Under the pieces are notes generated by a model, which searched no databases, was not told the DNA's origin, and was given only the letters and a program-made list of their open reading frames with translations. Shown piece after piece: positions 24,945 through 33,976 of a DNA stretch of 60,656 nt; the first letter of the stretch is position 1; the number at the start of each line of letters is the position of its first letter. This stretch comes from Candidatus Mediterraneibacter faecipullorum (GTDB lineage: Bacteria; Bacillota; Clostridia; Lachnospirales; Lachnospiraceae). Where the stretch lies: the NCBI GenBank assembly GCA_019119675.1, contig DWWO01000134.1:1-60656 (forward strand). The letters run 5' to 3'. The position numbers and the translations under genes are program-made.

Positions 24945-27065
24945 ATGGGGAAGCAGGAAATACTCGACTACACGCAGAACAGAGAGCTGTCCTGGCTGCG
25001 CTTTAATCAGAGAGTGCTTGAGGAAGCCCGGGATGAGACAGTACCGCTGATGGAGAGAATGAAATTTGTCGCGATCTTTACGAGCAATCTGGATGAGTTT
25101 TTTATGATCCGCGTGGGCAGTCTCTATGACATGGCGGCAGTGGATAACAAGAAACTTGATACGAAGTCCGGCATGACGCCGAAGCAGCAGCTGGAAGCAA
25201 TCTATCAGGCAGTTGCGCCGCTGTATAAAGAGCGCGATAAGACATATGCAGAGATCAAAAAACAGCTGAAACCGTACGGAGTGTGCGGTCTTGATTTCAA
25301 AGAACTGGAGCAGCAGGAAAAGAAATATGTCAAGAAGTATTTCAAGGAACAGATCCTTCCGGTGCTGTCCCCGCAGATCGTAGATCCGAACCATCCGTTC
25401 CCGCATCTCCTGAATAAAGAAATCTATGTAGTGGCAAATCTGAAGCAGGGCAGTAATACGATGACGGGCATCGTGCCTGTGCCGCAGTATATCCCGGAGG
25501 TGCTCTATCTGCCGGGACATGACATCCGTTATATCCGGATGGAGAAAGTGATCATGGAATATCTGGAACTGGTATTTGATAAATATGAAGTTTCGGATAA
25601 GAACTATATCTGCGTGACGAGAAATGCGGATATTTCCCCGGATGACGAGGCGTATGCTGATAATGAAGACTTCCGGTTTATCATGAAAGAGACGCTGCAC
25701 AAAAGAAGAAGAATGGCAGTCGTCCGTCTTGAAACAGCATCGCCGCTGGGCAAAGAGATGGAGAAGTACCTGTGTGATCGTTTTAAGATCACGCCGGAAT
25801 GCATTTTCCGGACAAAAATGCCTATGAAACTGGGATTCATCTTTGCCATAGCAGATAAAATCCCGGATTCCATGAAACGTGCCCTGATCGACGAACCTTT
25901 CAGCCCACAGCCCTCCGCGTCTCTCGCAGACGGAAGCATAATGGAGCAGGTGAAGAAGAAAGACGTACTTCTTTCATTTCCTTATGAGAGCATGGACCCG
26001 TTCCTTCAGTTGATCAGAGAGGCGGCTTCAGATCCTGATGTCATGACGATCAAGATCACGATCTACCGGCTGGCAAAAAAGGCAAGACTTGTGGAATACC
26101 TCTGCGCGGCTGCCGAGAACGGGAAAGAAGTTACAGCACTGATCGAGCTGAGAGCACGCTTTGACGAACAGAATAATATCGACTGGTCAGAGCGGATGGA
26201 GGAGGCCGGATGTCGTGTACTCTATGGATTTGAAGATTATAAGGTCCATTCGAAACTGTGTCTGATCACATACAGGAATAAAAATGAAATCCGCTATATC
26301 ACTCAGGTGGGCACTGGAAATTATAATGAAAAGACAGCGAAGATGTATACGGATTATTCCCTCATCACTTCTGATCAGGAAATCGGCGAAGATGCGGCCA
26401 TATTCTTTAAAAATATGTCCATCGGCAACCTGGACGGTGTCTATGATCATCTGATCGTATCGCCGACCAGCCTGAAACAGAAAGTTCTCTCTCTTATGGA
26501 TGAGGAGATACGTAAAGGAGAGCACGGACGGATCGTTATGAAGATGAATTCCCTGACAGATATGGATTTTATCCGTAAAGTATCTGCGGCGTCTCAGGCA
26601 GGAGTGAAGATCGATCTGATCGTGCGCGGTATCTGCTGTATTCTTCCGGGAATACAGGGCAGAACGGAAAACCTGAGTGTGACCAGCATTGTCGGACGGT
26701 ATCTGGAGCACCCCAGAGTGTTTGTCTTCGGCACCGGCGATGACGCGAAAGTCTATATCGGTTCTGCAGATATGATGACGAGAAATACGGAAAAACGTGT
26801 GGAAGTGGCGTGCCCGATCTTCGATCCGAAAATACGGAAGAAGCTGATGCATGACCTGAATATCATGCTTGCGGACAATGTGAAAGCCAGGAAAATGCTG
26901 AGTGACGGTACATACAGGAAAAAGGTACAGGGAGAGCGGACTGTAAATGCGCAGGAGACTTTTATGAAAGAGGCGCTCAATGCAAGAAGGCCGGCAGCGG
27001 TGGTACATAAGAAAGAAAAGGAGTCACTGCTAGGTAAGATATTCGGAATATTCCGAAAGAAATAA
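24945..27065 (+). CDS. ppk1: Polyphosphate kinase 1
   Basis: A 706-residue PPK1 that reversibly transfers the gamma phosphate of ATP to polyphosphate. The N-terminal NRELSWLRFNQRVLEEA, the middle RKxR-like IKITIYRLAKKARLVEYL, ELRARFDEQNNI and the catalytic-His loop YKVHSKLCLITY are all conserved, and the C-terminal PLD-like domain has YIGSADMMTRN. Length is normal. AAGGAGAAGGAAGAG precedes the ATG. The 100-bp gap before it contains only a GC-rich foldback (CCGG-rich, about 24866-24896). Polyphosphate links to the family II pyrophosphatase at 36.8 kb in phosphate economy. Confidence 0.96.
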   Translation: MGKQEILDYTQNRELSWLRFNQRVLEEARDETVPLMERMKFVAIFTSNLDEFFMIRVGSLYDMAAVDNKKLDTKSGMTPKQQLEAIYQAVAPLYKERDKTYAEIKKQLKPYGVCGLDFKELEQQEKKYVKKYFKEQILPVLSPQIVDPNHPFPHLLNKEIYVVANLKQGSNTMTGIVPVPQYIPEVLYLPGHDIRYIRMEKVIMEYLELVFDKYEVSDKNYICVTRNADISPDDEAYADNEDFRFIMKETLHKRRRMAVVRLETASPLGKEMEKYLCDRFKITPECIFRTKMPMKLGFIFAIADKIPDSMKRALIDEPFSPQPSASLADGSIMEQVKKKDVLLSFPYESMDPFLQLIREAASDPDVMTIKITIYRLAKKARLVEYLCAAAENGKEVTALIELRARFDEQNNIDWSERMEEAGCRVLYGFEDYKVHSKLCLITYRNKNEIRYITQVGTGNYNEKTAKMYTDYSLITSDQEIGEDAAIFFKNMSIGNLDGVYDHLIVSPTSLKQKVLSLMDEEIRKGEHGRIVMKMNSLTDMDFIRKVSAASQAGVKIDLIVRGICCILPGIQGRTENLSVTSIVGRYLEHPRVFVFGTGDDAKVYIGSADMMTRNTEKRVEVACPIFDPKIRKKLMHDLNIMLADNVKARKMLSDGTYRKKVQGERTVNAQETFMKEALNARRPAAVVHKKEKESLLGKIFGIFRKK

Positions 27066-27102
27066 CTCTGCGAAAAGAAAATAAAACCAAAGGAGAAAGA
27101 CA

Positions 27103-28149
27103 ATGGCAAACAAAAATGTAACAGGATTCGGAAAGACAAGAGAAGGAAAAGAGGCGCACTTATATGTGCTGGAGAATAAAAACGGACTGAAAGCGTATGT
27201 GTCCGATTTCGGCGCATCTTTGGTGCGGCTGCTCGTACCGGATAAAGACGGTACAATGCTCGATGTCGTACACGGTTATGATGACGCTGCGGGATATGAG
27301 AAGGGCGATGCCGGGATCGGAGCAACTGTGGGACGAAGTGCGAACCGGATCGGAGGCGCACAGATCGAGATCAATGGCGTGAAATATGAACTGGAGAAAA
27401 ATGATAACGGCAATAATCTGCACAGCGGCTGCAATTACTATCAGAAGAGAATATGGAATGTGGAAGAGCAATCGGAAGACCAGATCACATTCCTGCTCCA
27501 CAGTCCGGACGGTGATCAGGGATATCCCGGAGCATTGGATATGCATGTGACCTATCTGCTGGATGACAAAAACACACTGAATATTCATTATGAGGCGGTA
27601 CCGGATCAGGACACAGTCATCAATATGACAAACCACAGTTATTTTAATCTGAACGGACATGACAGCGGTACAGTGCTTGAACATAAGGTCATGCTGGATG
27701 CCGATTACTTTACTCCGGCAGACGCAGAGTCGATCCCGACCGGTGAAATCCGCAGTGTAGAAGGAACGCCTATGGATTTTCGCGCAGGTAAAGTGCTCGG
27801 GGATGAGATTGATGCAGACTATGAACCGCTGCGCTTCGGAGGCGGCTACGACCATAACTGGGTATTGAAAAATGGGGGCAGATTTGCTAAAGTAGCAGAA
27901 GTGACGTCAGATAAGAGCGGGATCCGGATGGAAGTGTATACGGATCTTCCGGGGGTACAGATGTATACGGCGAATTTTCTTGACGATGAACCGGGCAAAG
28001 ACGGCGCAACCTATGCCGCAAGAAGTGCGGTATGCCTCGAAACACAGTATTTCCCGGATGCGGTCCATCACGACAATTTTCCGTCCCCGGTCTGCAGAAA
28101 AGGGCAGAAATATGACACCCGCACTGCATACCGCTTTCTGACAAAATAG
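27103..28149 (+). CDS. galM: Aldose 1-epimerase
   Basis: A 348-residue galactose mutarotase that interconverts alpha and beta anomers, feeding the Leloir pathway. Conserved motifs include GRSANRIGGAQI, NLHSG, the catalytic His in MTNHSYFNLNGHDSG, YDHNW and the catalytic Glu in VCLETQYFPDAVHHDNFP. It starts 37 bases after ppk with AAAGGAGAAAG. galE lies 25 kb away in the same window, so the pathway genes are split here. Confidence 0.95.
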   Translation: MANKNVTGFGKTREGKEAHLYVLENKNGLKAYVSDFGASLVRLLVPDKDGTMLDVVHGYDDAAGYEKGDAGIGATVGRSANRIGGAQIEINGVKYELEKNDNGNNLHSGCNYYQKRIWNVEEQSEDQITFLLHSPDGDQGYPGALDMHVTYLLDDKNTLNIHYEAVPDQDTVINMTNHSYFNLNGHDSGTVLEHKVMLDADYFTPADAESIPTGEIRSVEGTPMDFRAGKVLGDEIDADYEPLRFGGGYDHNWVLKNGGRFAKVAEVTSDKSGIRMEVYTDLPGVQMYTANFLDDEPGKDGATYAARSAVCLETQYFPDAVHHDNFPSPVCRKGQKYDTRTAYRFLTK

Positions 28150-28173
28150 GAGACAGAGAAAAGACAGACATCT

Positions 28174-30240
28174 ATGGGAAAATCAGTATACATTGCGGAG
28201 AAGCCGAGTGTGGCTCAGGAATTCGCAAAAGCATTAAAATTACAGACAAGACGGGGAGACGGATATCTGGAATCCGATGAGGCGATCGTTACATGGTGCG
28301 TGGGACATCTTGTAACTATGAGTTATCCGGAAGCCTATGACCCGGCGCTTAAGAAATGGAGTCTCCAGACACTGCCGTTTATTCCGGACGATTTCAAATA
28401 TGAAGTGATTCCGTCTGTGGCAAAACAGTTCCGCATCGTGAGCAGCATTCTGACCAGGGAAGATGTGGATACGATCTATGTCTGTACCGACTCGGGGCGT
28501 GAGGGAGAGTATATCTACCGTCTTGTGGAACAGGAAGCTCATGTGATCGGAAAGAAACGGAAAAGAGTGTGGATCGATTCCCAGACAGAGGAGGAAATCT
28601 TAAGAGGAATCCGGGAGGCGAAAGATCTCTCTGAGTACGATAATTTAAGTGATTCGGCTTATCTCAGGGCAAAAGAAGACTATCTGATGGGAATCAATTT
28701 TTCCCGTCTCCTGACTCTGAAATACGGCAACAGTATTTCAAACTACCTGAAGACGAAGTATTCGGTCATCTCCGTGGGAAGGGTCATGACCTGCGTGCTG
28801 GGAATGGTCGTGCGCAGGGAACGGGAGATCCGGGAATTTGTCAAGACACCGTTTTACCGTGTGATCAGTACGGCAGATGTATCAGGCCATACATTTGAGG
28901 GCGAGTGGAGAGCTGTGAAAGGCTCCCGCTATGTTGAGGTAAAACCGGCGGCTAAGGACAGCAGCGGACAGACCGAAGGAAAGCCGGAGGAAGAAAGCCT
29001 GATCTACTCCCGCGATCTGTATAAAGAAAATGGGTTTAAAGAAAAGGAAAAGGCGGAAGAACTGATCGCATATCTTTCAGAAGAGCAGCCTCTTTCCTAC
29101 GTCGTTGAATCAATAGAAAAGAAGAAAGAGAAGAAGAATCCGCCTCTTTTATATAATCTCGCGGAGCTCCAGAACGACTGTTCCAAGCGCTTTAAGATCA
29201 GCCCGGATGAGACGCTTCGTATTGTGCAGGAATTGTATGAGAAGAAGCTGGTGACGTATCCGAGGACCGATGCCCGCGTGCTTTCTACAGCGGTGGCAAA
29301 AGAGATCACAAGGAATCTGAACGGACTGTCCAAATATGAGATGGCAGCTCCGTATCTGCAGGATATTCTGAGTCTGGGAAGTTACAAAAACCTGGCGAAG
29401 ACCCGCTATGTCAATGACAAGCAGATCACAGACCACTATGCGATCATCCCTACGGGGCAGGGCCTGCCGGCGCTCAAATCCGTTTCAGCAACTGCGCATA
29501 AAGTTTATGACCTGATCGTCCGGAGATTTTTAAGCATATTTTATCCTGCTGCTGTCTACCAGAAGGTATCCATTGTCTCAAAGATGCGGGGTGAGAGTTT
29601 TTTCTCCAGTTTTAAAGTGCTGGCGGAAGAAGGATATCTGAAAGTGGCCGGAGTCCCGCAGTCTAAGGATCAGACACCGGATACGGGGCTTTTTGATGTG
29701 ATCAAAGCTCTGAGAAAGGGGGCGGTCCTTCCGGTCCGGTCACTGGAAATCAAAGAGGGAGAGACATCTCCCCCGAAGCGGTATAATTCCGGTTCCATCA
29801 TCCTTGCCATGGAGAACGCAGGACAGCTGATCGAAGACGAGGAACTGCGGGCCCAGATCAAGGGAAGCGGGATCGGCACAAGCGCTACGAGGGCAGAAAT
29901 CCTGAAGAAGCTGATCCATATCAAGTATCTGGGACTGAATAAGAAAACACAGATCATCACTCCTACATTACAGGGGGAGATGGTATACGATGTGGTAGAC
30001 AATTCCATACGATCCCTTCTGAATCCGGAGCTTACCGCAAGCTGGGAAAAAGGGCTTACCTATGTGGCGGAGGGAAGCATCACGTCGGACGAATATATGA
30101 AGAAACTGGACGACTTCATTACGCGGAGGACCGTGGGGGTCAAAGGTCTGAACAACCAGTATCAGTTAAGAGCCTGTTACGACAAGGCAGCAGGTTTTTA
30201 TAAAAAGAGCCGGAAGACCGGCAGAAAGGAAGAAGAATAA
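28174..30240 (+). CDS. topB: DNA topoisomerase III (type IA)
   Basis: A 688-residue type IA topoisomerase. The TOPRIM domain has YIAEKPSVAQEFAKAL and the acidic CTDSGREGEYIYR; the active-site tyrosine is Tyr362 in LVTYPRTDARVLS; GIGTSATRAEIL and the C-terminal toroid are complete. There are no C-terminal zinc ribbons. It starts 24 bases after galM and ends directly against the next ATG. Chromosomal TopB decatenates replication intermediates; plasmid-borne versions also exist, but nothing here suggests an integrated element. Confidence 0.95.
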   Translation: MGKSVYIAEKPSVAQEFAKALKLQTRRGDGYLESDEAIVTWCVGHLVTMSYPEAYDPALKKWSLQTLPFIPDDFKYEVIPSVAKQFRIVSSILTREDVDTIYVCTDSGREGEYIYRLVEQEAHVIGKKRKRVWIDSQTEEEILRGIREAKDLSEYDNLSDSAYLRAKEDYLMGINFSRLLTLKYGNSISNYLKTKYSVISVGRVMTCVLGMVVRREREIREFVKTPFYRVISTADVSGHTFEGEWRAVKGSRYVEVKPAAKDSSGQTEGKPEEESLIYSRDLYKENGFKEKEKAEELIAYLSEEQPLSYVVESIEKKKEKKNPPLLYNLAELQNDCSKRFKISPDETLRIVQELYEKKLVTYPRTDARVLSTAVAKEITRNLNGLSKYEMAAPYLQDILSLGSYKNLAKTRYVNDKQITDHYAIIPTGQGLPALKSVSATAHKVYDLIVRRFLSIFYPAAVYQKVSIVSKMRGESFFSSFKVLAEEGYLKVAGVPQSKDQTPDTGLFDVIKALRKGAVLPVRSLEIKEGETSPPKRYNSGSIILAMENAGQLIEDEELRAQIKGSGIGTSATRAEILKKLIHIKYLGLNKKTQIITPTLQGEMVYDVVDNSIRSLLNPELTASWEKGLTYVAEGSITSDEYMKKLDDFITRRTVGVKGLNNQYQLRACYDKAAGFYKKSRKTGRKEEE

Positions 30241-30906
30241 ATGGAAGCATTGACAGTAAAGGAACTTTATACACTTGACGAGACGATCGCAAAGGATATC
30301 TTTGAGGGAGTGACCTATCCGTGGGAAGTCCTGCCGAAGATCAGCGCCTTTATCGTGGAGCTTGGAAATACTTTAAGCGAGGAAGAATATGAGAAGCGCG
30401 GAGAAAATGTGTGGATCGCGAAATCCGCAAAAGTGGCACCTACTGCTTATATCAACGGACCGGCGATCATCGGGAAAGAAGCGGAAGTACGCCACTGCGC
30501 GTTCATCCGCGGCAATGCGATCGTAGGAGAAGGCGCTGTCGTAGGAAACTCTACAGAGCTGAAAAACGTGATCCTTTTCAATAAAGTACAGGTGCCTCAT
30601 TATAATTACGTCGGTGATTCTATTCTTGGATACAAGTCCCATATGGGGGCAGGATCCATCACATCCAATGTCAAATCCGATAAGAAACTGGTTGTTGTAA
30701 AGACGCCGTGGGGCAATATCGAGACAGGCATGAAGAAATTCGGCGCCATGCTCGGAGATGAGGTGGAAGTGGGATGTGGAAGCGTCCTTAATCCGGGAAC
30801 TGTCGTGGGCAGCCACAGTAATATTTATCCTCTGTCATCCGTGCGCGGATTTGTGCCGGGCAGCAGCATCTACAAAAAGCAGGGGGAAGTTGTAGAAAAA
30901 CGATAA
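30241..30906 (+). CDS. Left-handed beta-helix protein (UDP-GlcNAc pyrophosphorylase C-terminal-like)
   Basis: A 221-residue protein starting one base after the topB stop, with AAGGAAGAAG in the end of topB. A short N-terminal helical part (VKELYTLDETIAKDIFEG) is followed by hexapeptide repeats (VWIAKSAKVAPTAYINGPAIIGKEAEVRHCAFIRG) and a GlmU-like segment (ELKNVILFNKVQVPHYNYVGDSILG). GlmU's N-terminal uridylyltransferase domain is absent. It may be an acyltransferase or an unassigned nucleotide-sugar enzyme; substrate unknown. Followed by a terminator whose stem overlaps the next promoter. Confidence 0.85.
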   Translation: MEALTVKELYTLDETIAKDIFEGVTYPWEVLPKISAFIVELGNTLSEEEYEKRGENVWIAKSAKVAPTAYINGPAIIGKEAEVRHCAFIRGNAIVGEGAVVGNSTELKNVILFNKVQVPHYNYVGDSILGYKSHMGAGSITSNVKSDKKLVVVKTPWGNIETGMKKFGAMLGDEVEVGCGSVLNPGTVVGSHSNIYPLSSVRGFVPGSSIYKKQGEVVEKR

Positions 30907-30926
30907 TATTCTTAAGAAAAATTAAG

Positions 30927-30955
30927 TTGACAATCCTAAAAGCGTCCCGTATCAT
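30927..30955 (+). promoter_or_regulatory. Promoter of ABC exporter, overlapping a terminator
   Basis: Perfect TTGACA (30927-30932), exactly 17 bases, TATCAT (30950-30955). The -10 lies within the left arm of the hairpin at 30944-30987, so transcripts starting here would contain only the right arm and escape the terminator. Confidence 0.75.
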
Positions 30956-30991
30956 TGTATTAAATAAATAATACAGTGGTGCGGGACTTTT
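30944..30991 (+). terminator. Terminator of the ppk-galM-topB run
   Basis: Arms 30944-30962 and 30969-30987 pair over 19 bp with three G-U pairs and a 6-base loop, followed by TTTTC. Confidence 0.75.
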
Positions 30992-31043
30992 CTATACAGA
31001 TATGCAGTATATATTCAGAAACGCCCGCAGAATAGGAGGATTT

Positions 31044-31742
31044 ATGCTGGAAATACAGGGATTGAGCAAATCTTATGGAAATAATGTAGCAGTGGACAAT
31101 GTGAATTTTACTGTTCCGGACGGGCAGATCGGGATTCTGCTCGGACCAAACGGAGCCGGGAAATCTACAATTATCAAGAGCATCGCCGGGCTTCTGCGCT
31201 ACAAGGGAAGTATCCGTATCCAGGGGCTTCCGGCAAGAACCATTGATGCAAAGAGAGTATTTGCATACGTGCCGGAGATCCCGAGCATGTTTGACGCATT
31301 GACAGTCAGAGAACATATTGAATACATCAGGATGGCGTACAGCAGTGATATCACGGATGAGGAAGTGGAAGAGATACTCAGGGAGTTTGAGATGGATGAC
31401 AAGCAGGATAAACTGGGGAATGAACTTTCCAAGGGTATGATGCAGAAAGTGAGCATATGCTGTGCTCTTGCGGTGAAGCCGCAGGTGATCCTGCTGGATG
31501 AGCCTATGGTAGGGCTTGATCCGGCTGCGATCAAAAAGCTGAAAGAAGTCGTGGTGGATCTGAAAAGCAGAGGAACTACCGTACTGATCAGTACCCATAT
31601 GCTGGAAATGGTGGAGAATCTGTGGGACGTTATGTTTGTGATGGAGAAGGGACATATTATCGGATCTTACACAAAAGAGGATGCAGAAGGAAGGGATCTG
31701 GACGATCTGTTCTTTGCGATGACAGGCGGTGAGAAAGAATGA
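31044..31742 (+). CDS. ABC transporter ATP-binding protein
   Basis: A 232-residue ATPase with Walker A GPNGAGKS, Q-loop region YVPEIPSMFDALT, signature LSKGMMQKV (LSKGM variant), Walker B VILLDEPMVGLDP and H-loop ISTHMLEM. The start is 31044 (MLEIQGLSKSYG), preceded by AGGAGG; the longer frame from 31002 lacks a ribosome site. It overlaps the permease by 4 bases. Together they form a two-gene exporter of unknown substrate. Confidence 0.93.
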   Translation: MLEIQGLSKSYGNNVAVDNVNFTVPDGQIGILLGPNGAGKSTIIKSIAGLLRYKGSIRIQGLPARTIDAKRVFAYVPEIPSMFDALTVREHIEYIRMAYSSDITDEEVEEILREFEMDDKQDKLGNELSKGMMQKVSICCALAVKPQVILLDEPMVGLDPAAIKKLKEVVVDLKSRGTTVLISTHMLEMVENLWDVMFVMEKGHIIGSYTKEDAEGRDLDDLFFAMTGGEKE

Positions 31743-33316
31743 AAGCGTTGATTTATCTTACAAAGAGAAGTTTTATTAATAATTTGAAGCGTGCGGTCAG
31801 AAAACCGTCGACCCTGATCGCCTTGATTTTTGGAATAGTGTATGGGATATTTATTATATTTTCTCTCGGGACGCTCGCTGTCAGTGTGCACATAGATTCG
31901 GTAAACGGACTTCTGGCGATCCTTTCAGTGTGGAGTATTTACGGAATCCTGGGCAATTTTATGGCATACTCATCGCGGAAAGGGATCATATTCAGACCGG
32001 GGCACGCGCATTTTGTATTTACGGCGCCTGTAAACCCCAAACTGGTGCTTGTTGCCAGCGCATGGATGAACTATCTTGCTTCCGTGATCATATGGCTGCT
32101 GATCGGCATTGCGGCGGTTATGGTATTCGGCGTATCCCCTGTGGGGGCAGTTCTGATCGTGTTTGCCGGCTGCGTGATCGAACTCATTTTTGAGATGTCT
32201 GTGATGGTATTTCTATATACGAACGATCATCTGCCTGAAAAATTCATAAAAGCAGTCGGAGTACTGATCAAAGTTCTTATGGCTGCATTTACACTGGCAA
32301 TCGTACTTTATTTCAGGATAAACGGTCTGTCTCTTGAAAGTGCATGGGCGCTGCTTGATATGCCGTGGCTTCAGATGATACCGGTGATCGGATGGCAGAT
32401 CGCTGCATACAGGCTTATCCTGCTGGGACCGACCGTGCTCAATGTAATATGTACGGTTCTTTACCTTGGCGTAGTTGCCTTTTCGGCCGCCGCGGCGCTG
32501 CGAATGAAATGTGACGGCGGATATTATGAGGAGGCGGCAAAATTTGCCGATGACTACGCGGAACTGAAAAAGAGACAGAGAAACGGAGAAATGGTATTCG
32601 GAATGAACGGCAGGAAACGCAGTTTCCGCCGCGTCAGGGAAAAGATTGCCGGAACAGGTGCAAAAGCAATCTTCGACAGACAGCTTCTGGAATACAGGAA
32701 AGAGAAGTTTTTCTTCTTTGATAAGTTCACTTTGATCACGATCGTACTTGCATTTGTATTTTCCTACGGACTTGGAGATTCGGCAGCAGATTCGGGGTTT
32801 GCCCAGCTGTTCCTGCTTGGAGTGGTGGCGTATGTGTCGCTTGTAATGAGCGGCTATCTCGGAAAATGGGAGAGTGAATTGAAGAATCCTTACCTGTTCC
32901 TTGTCCCTGATACCCCCTTCAGAAAGATGTGGTATTCAACGCTGACAGAACATATTAAAGCTATTATCAACGGCTGTATTTTCTGTATACCGATCGGAAT
33001 ATTCTGGCATGTGCATCCGGTCGAGATTGTATACTGCGTTCTGATCTACGTGGTAATCCAGGCAGACCGTCTGTATACTACTGTTCTTGCCCAGAGCCTG
33101 CTCGGGGACGTATTCGGAAAGACCGGGCAGAATATACTCAGGATGTTCATACAGATGGCCCTTCTCGGTGCGGGCGCCGGCGTTGCTGTTATGGTCGGAA
33201 TCTTTGCAAATATGGATTTTGTCTTCCCAATTGTGCTGATCTATAGTATGATGGTTACAGTGGCAATGGGCGTTCTGGCGTCTCTGAGATTTGATACGAT
33301 GGAGCAGCTGGTATAG
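31739..33316 (+). CDS. Putative ABC exporter permease
   Basis: A 525-residue polytopic membrane protein with about ten to twelve helices in two bundles separated by a basic cytoplasmic stretch (ELKKRQRNGEMVFGMNGRKRSFRRVREK, about 280-310). It matches the clostridial putative ABC exporter family rather than ABC-2. Start overlaps the ATPase stop by 4 bases, indicating coupling. Substrate unknown. The following methylglyoxal synthase is 27 bases downstream and may be read from the same transcript. Confidence 0.88.
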   Translation: MKALIYLTKRSFINNLKRAVRKPSTLIALIFGIVYGIFIIFSLGTLAVSVHIDSVNGLLAILSVWSIYGILGNFMAYSSRKGIIFRPGHAHFVFTAPVNPKLVLVASAWMNYLASVIIWLLIGIAAVMVFGVSPVGAVLIVFAGCVIELIFEMSVMVFLYTNDHLPEKFIKAVGVLIKVLMAAFTLAIVLYFRINGLSLESAWALLDMPWLQMIPVIGWQIAAYRLILLGPTVLNVICTVLYLGVVAFSAAAALRMKCDGGYYEEAAKFADDYAELKKRQRNGEMVFGMNGRKRSFRRVREKIAGTGAKAIFDRQLLEYRKEKFFFFDKFTLITIVLAFVFSYGLGDSAADSGFAQLFLLGVVAYVSLVMSGYLGKWESELKNPYLFLVPDTPFRKMWYSTLTEHIKAIINGCIFCIPIGIFWHVHPVEIVYCVLIYVVIQADRLYTTVLAQSLLGDVFGKTGQNILRMFIQMALLGAGAGVAVMVGIFANMDFVFPIVLIYSMMVTVAMGVLASLRFDTMEQLV

Positions 33317-33342
33317 CCCGACAATGACAGGAGGTAATACAT

Positions 33343-33819
33343 ATGCTAAATGATAATTATGTGACAATGGAAATCGGTAAGACAAAGCATATCGCTCTGA
33401 TCGCCCATGACGGCAAGAAGAAAGAGCTGGTAGACTGGTGCGACAGAAATAAAGAGATCCTGAAAGGACATTTCCTCTGCGGAACCGGTACAACGGCCCG
33501 TCTGATAGCAGACAGGACGGGGCTTCCTGTAAAGGGATTCTGCAGTGGTCCGCTCGGAGGCGATCAGCAGGTAGGCGCCAAGATCGTGGAAGGCCAGGTT
33601 GACTTTATGATCTTTCTGTGGGATCCGCTGGAAGCACAGCCGCATGATCCGGATGTAAAGGCTCTGCTGCGTATTGCAGTTGTATATGATATACCGGTAG
33701 CAAACAACCTTGCAACGGCGGACTTTATGCTGTACTCAAAGTTCATGGAAGAACCATACAGCAGAAAAATTGAGAATTTCAATAAGACGATCGAAGAGCG
33801 GGCGAAAAAACTGAAGTAA
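33343..33819 (+). CDS. mgsA: Methylglyoxal synthase
   Basis: A 158-residue enzyme converting dihydroxyacetone phosphate to methylglyoxal plus phosphate, a bypass of lower glycolysis used under phosphate limitation. Signature residues are all present: IALIAHDGKK, GTGTTARLI, the catalytic GPLGGDQQVGA and DPLEAQPHDPDVKALLRIA. AGGAGG lies 9 bases before the ATG. It has a terminator after it. Its metabolic logic fits the phosphate enzymes in the window. Confidence 0.96.
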   Translation: MLNDNYVTMEIGKTKHIALIAHDGKKKELVDWCDRNKEILKGHFLCGTGTTARLIADRTGLPVKGFCSGPLGGDQQVGAKIVEGQVDFMIFLWDPLEAQPHDPDVKALLRIAVVYDIPVANNLATADFMLYSKFMEEPYSRKIENFNKTIEERAKKLK

Positions 33820-33846
33820 CAGTTTAGCTATCGGGTGAGATCAGAC

Positions 33847-33876
33847 TTGACACGGGCTTTGTGCCCGTGTTATTCT
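33847..33876 (+). terminator. Terminator of mgsA overlapping a promoter
   Basis: ACACGGGC (33850-33857) and GCCCGTGT (33863-33870) form a perfect 8-bp stem with a 5-base loop, then TATTCTAT. The same bases read TTGACA (33847-33852), 18 bases, TATTCT (33871-33876), so the hairpin fills the spacer of a probable promoter for the symporter downstream. Confidence 0.6.
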
Positions 33877-33894
33877 ATACCAGACAACTTTATT

Positions 33895-33935
33895 GCTTTA
33901 AAGCGCAGAACTTTAAAGCGCAACGCTTTAAAGCG
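33895..33935. repeat. Three CTTTAAAG iterons at 15-bp spacing
   Basis: CTTTAAAG palindromes occur at 33896-33903, 33911-33918 and 33926-33933, exactly 15 bp apart, each followed by CG; the third is part of the 12-bp palindrome CGCTTTAAAGCG. They lie between the probable promoter and the symporter start, within the expected 5' leader. They could be a binding array or alternate RNA stems. Confidence 0.65.
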
Positions 33936-33976
33936 AACAAGTAATAGGAAAAAACAGGAAAGTTGAGGAATGAGAG

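Noticed and set aside
28174..30240. topB as evidence of an integrated conjugative element
   Set aside because: No relaxase, integrase, attachment site or conjugation gene lies nearby; neighbours are housekeeping genes.
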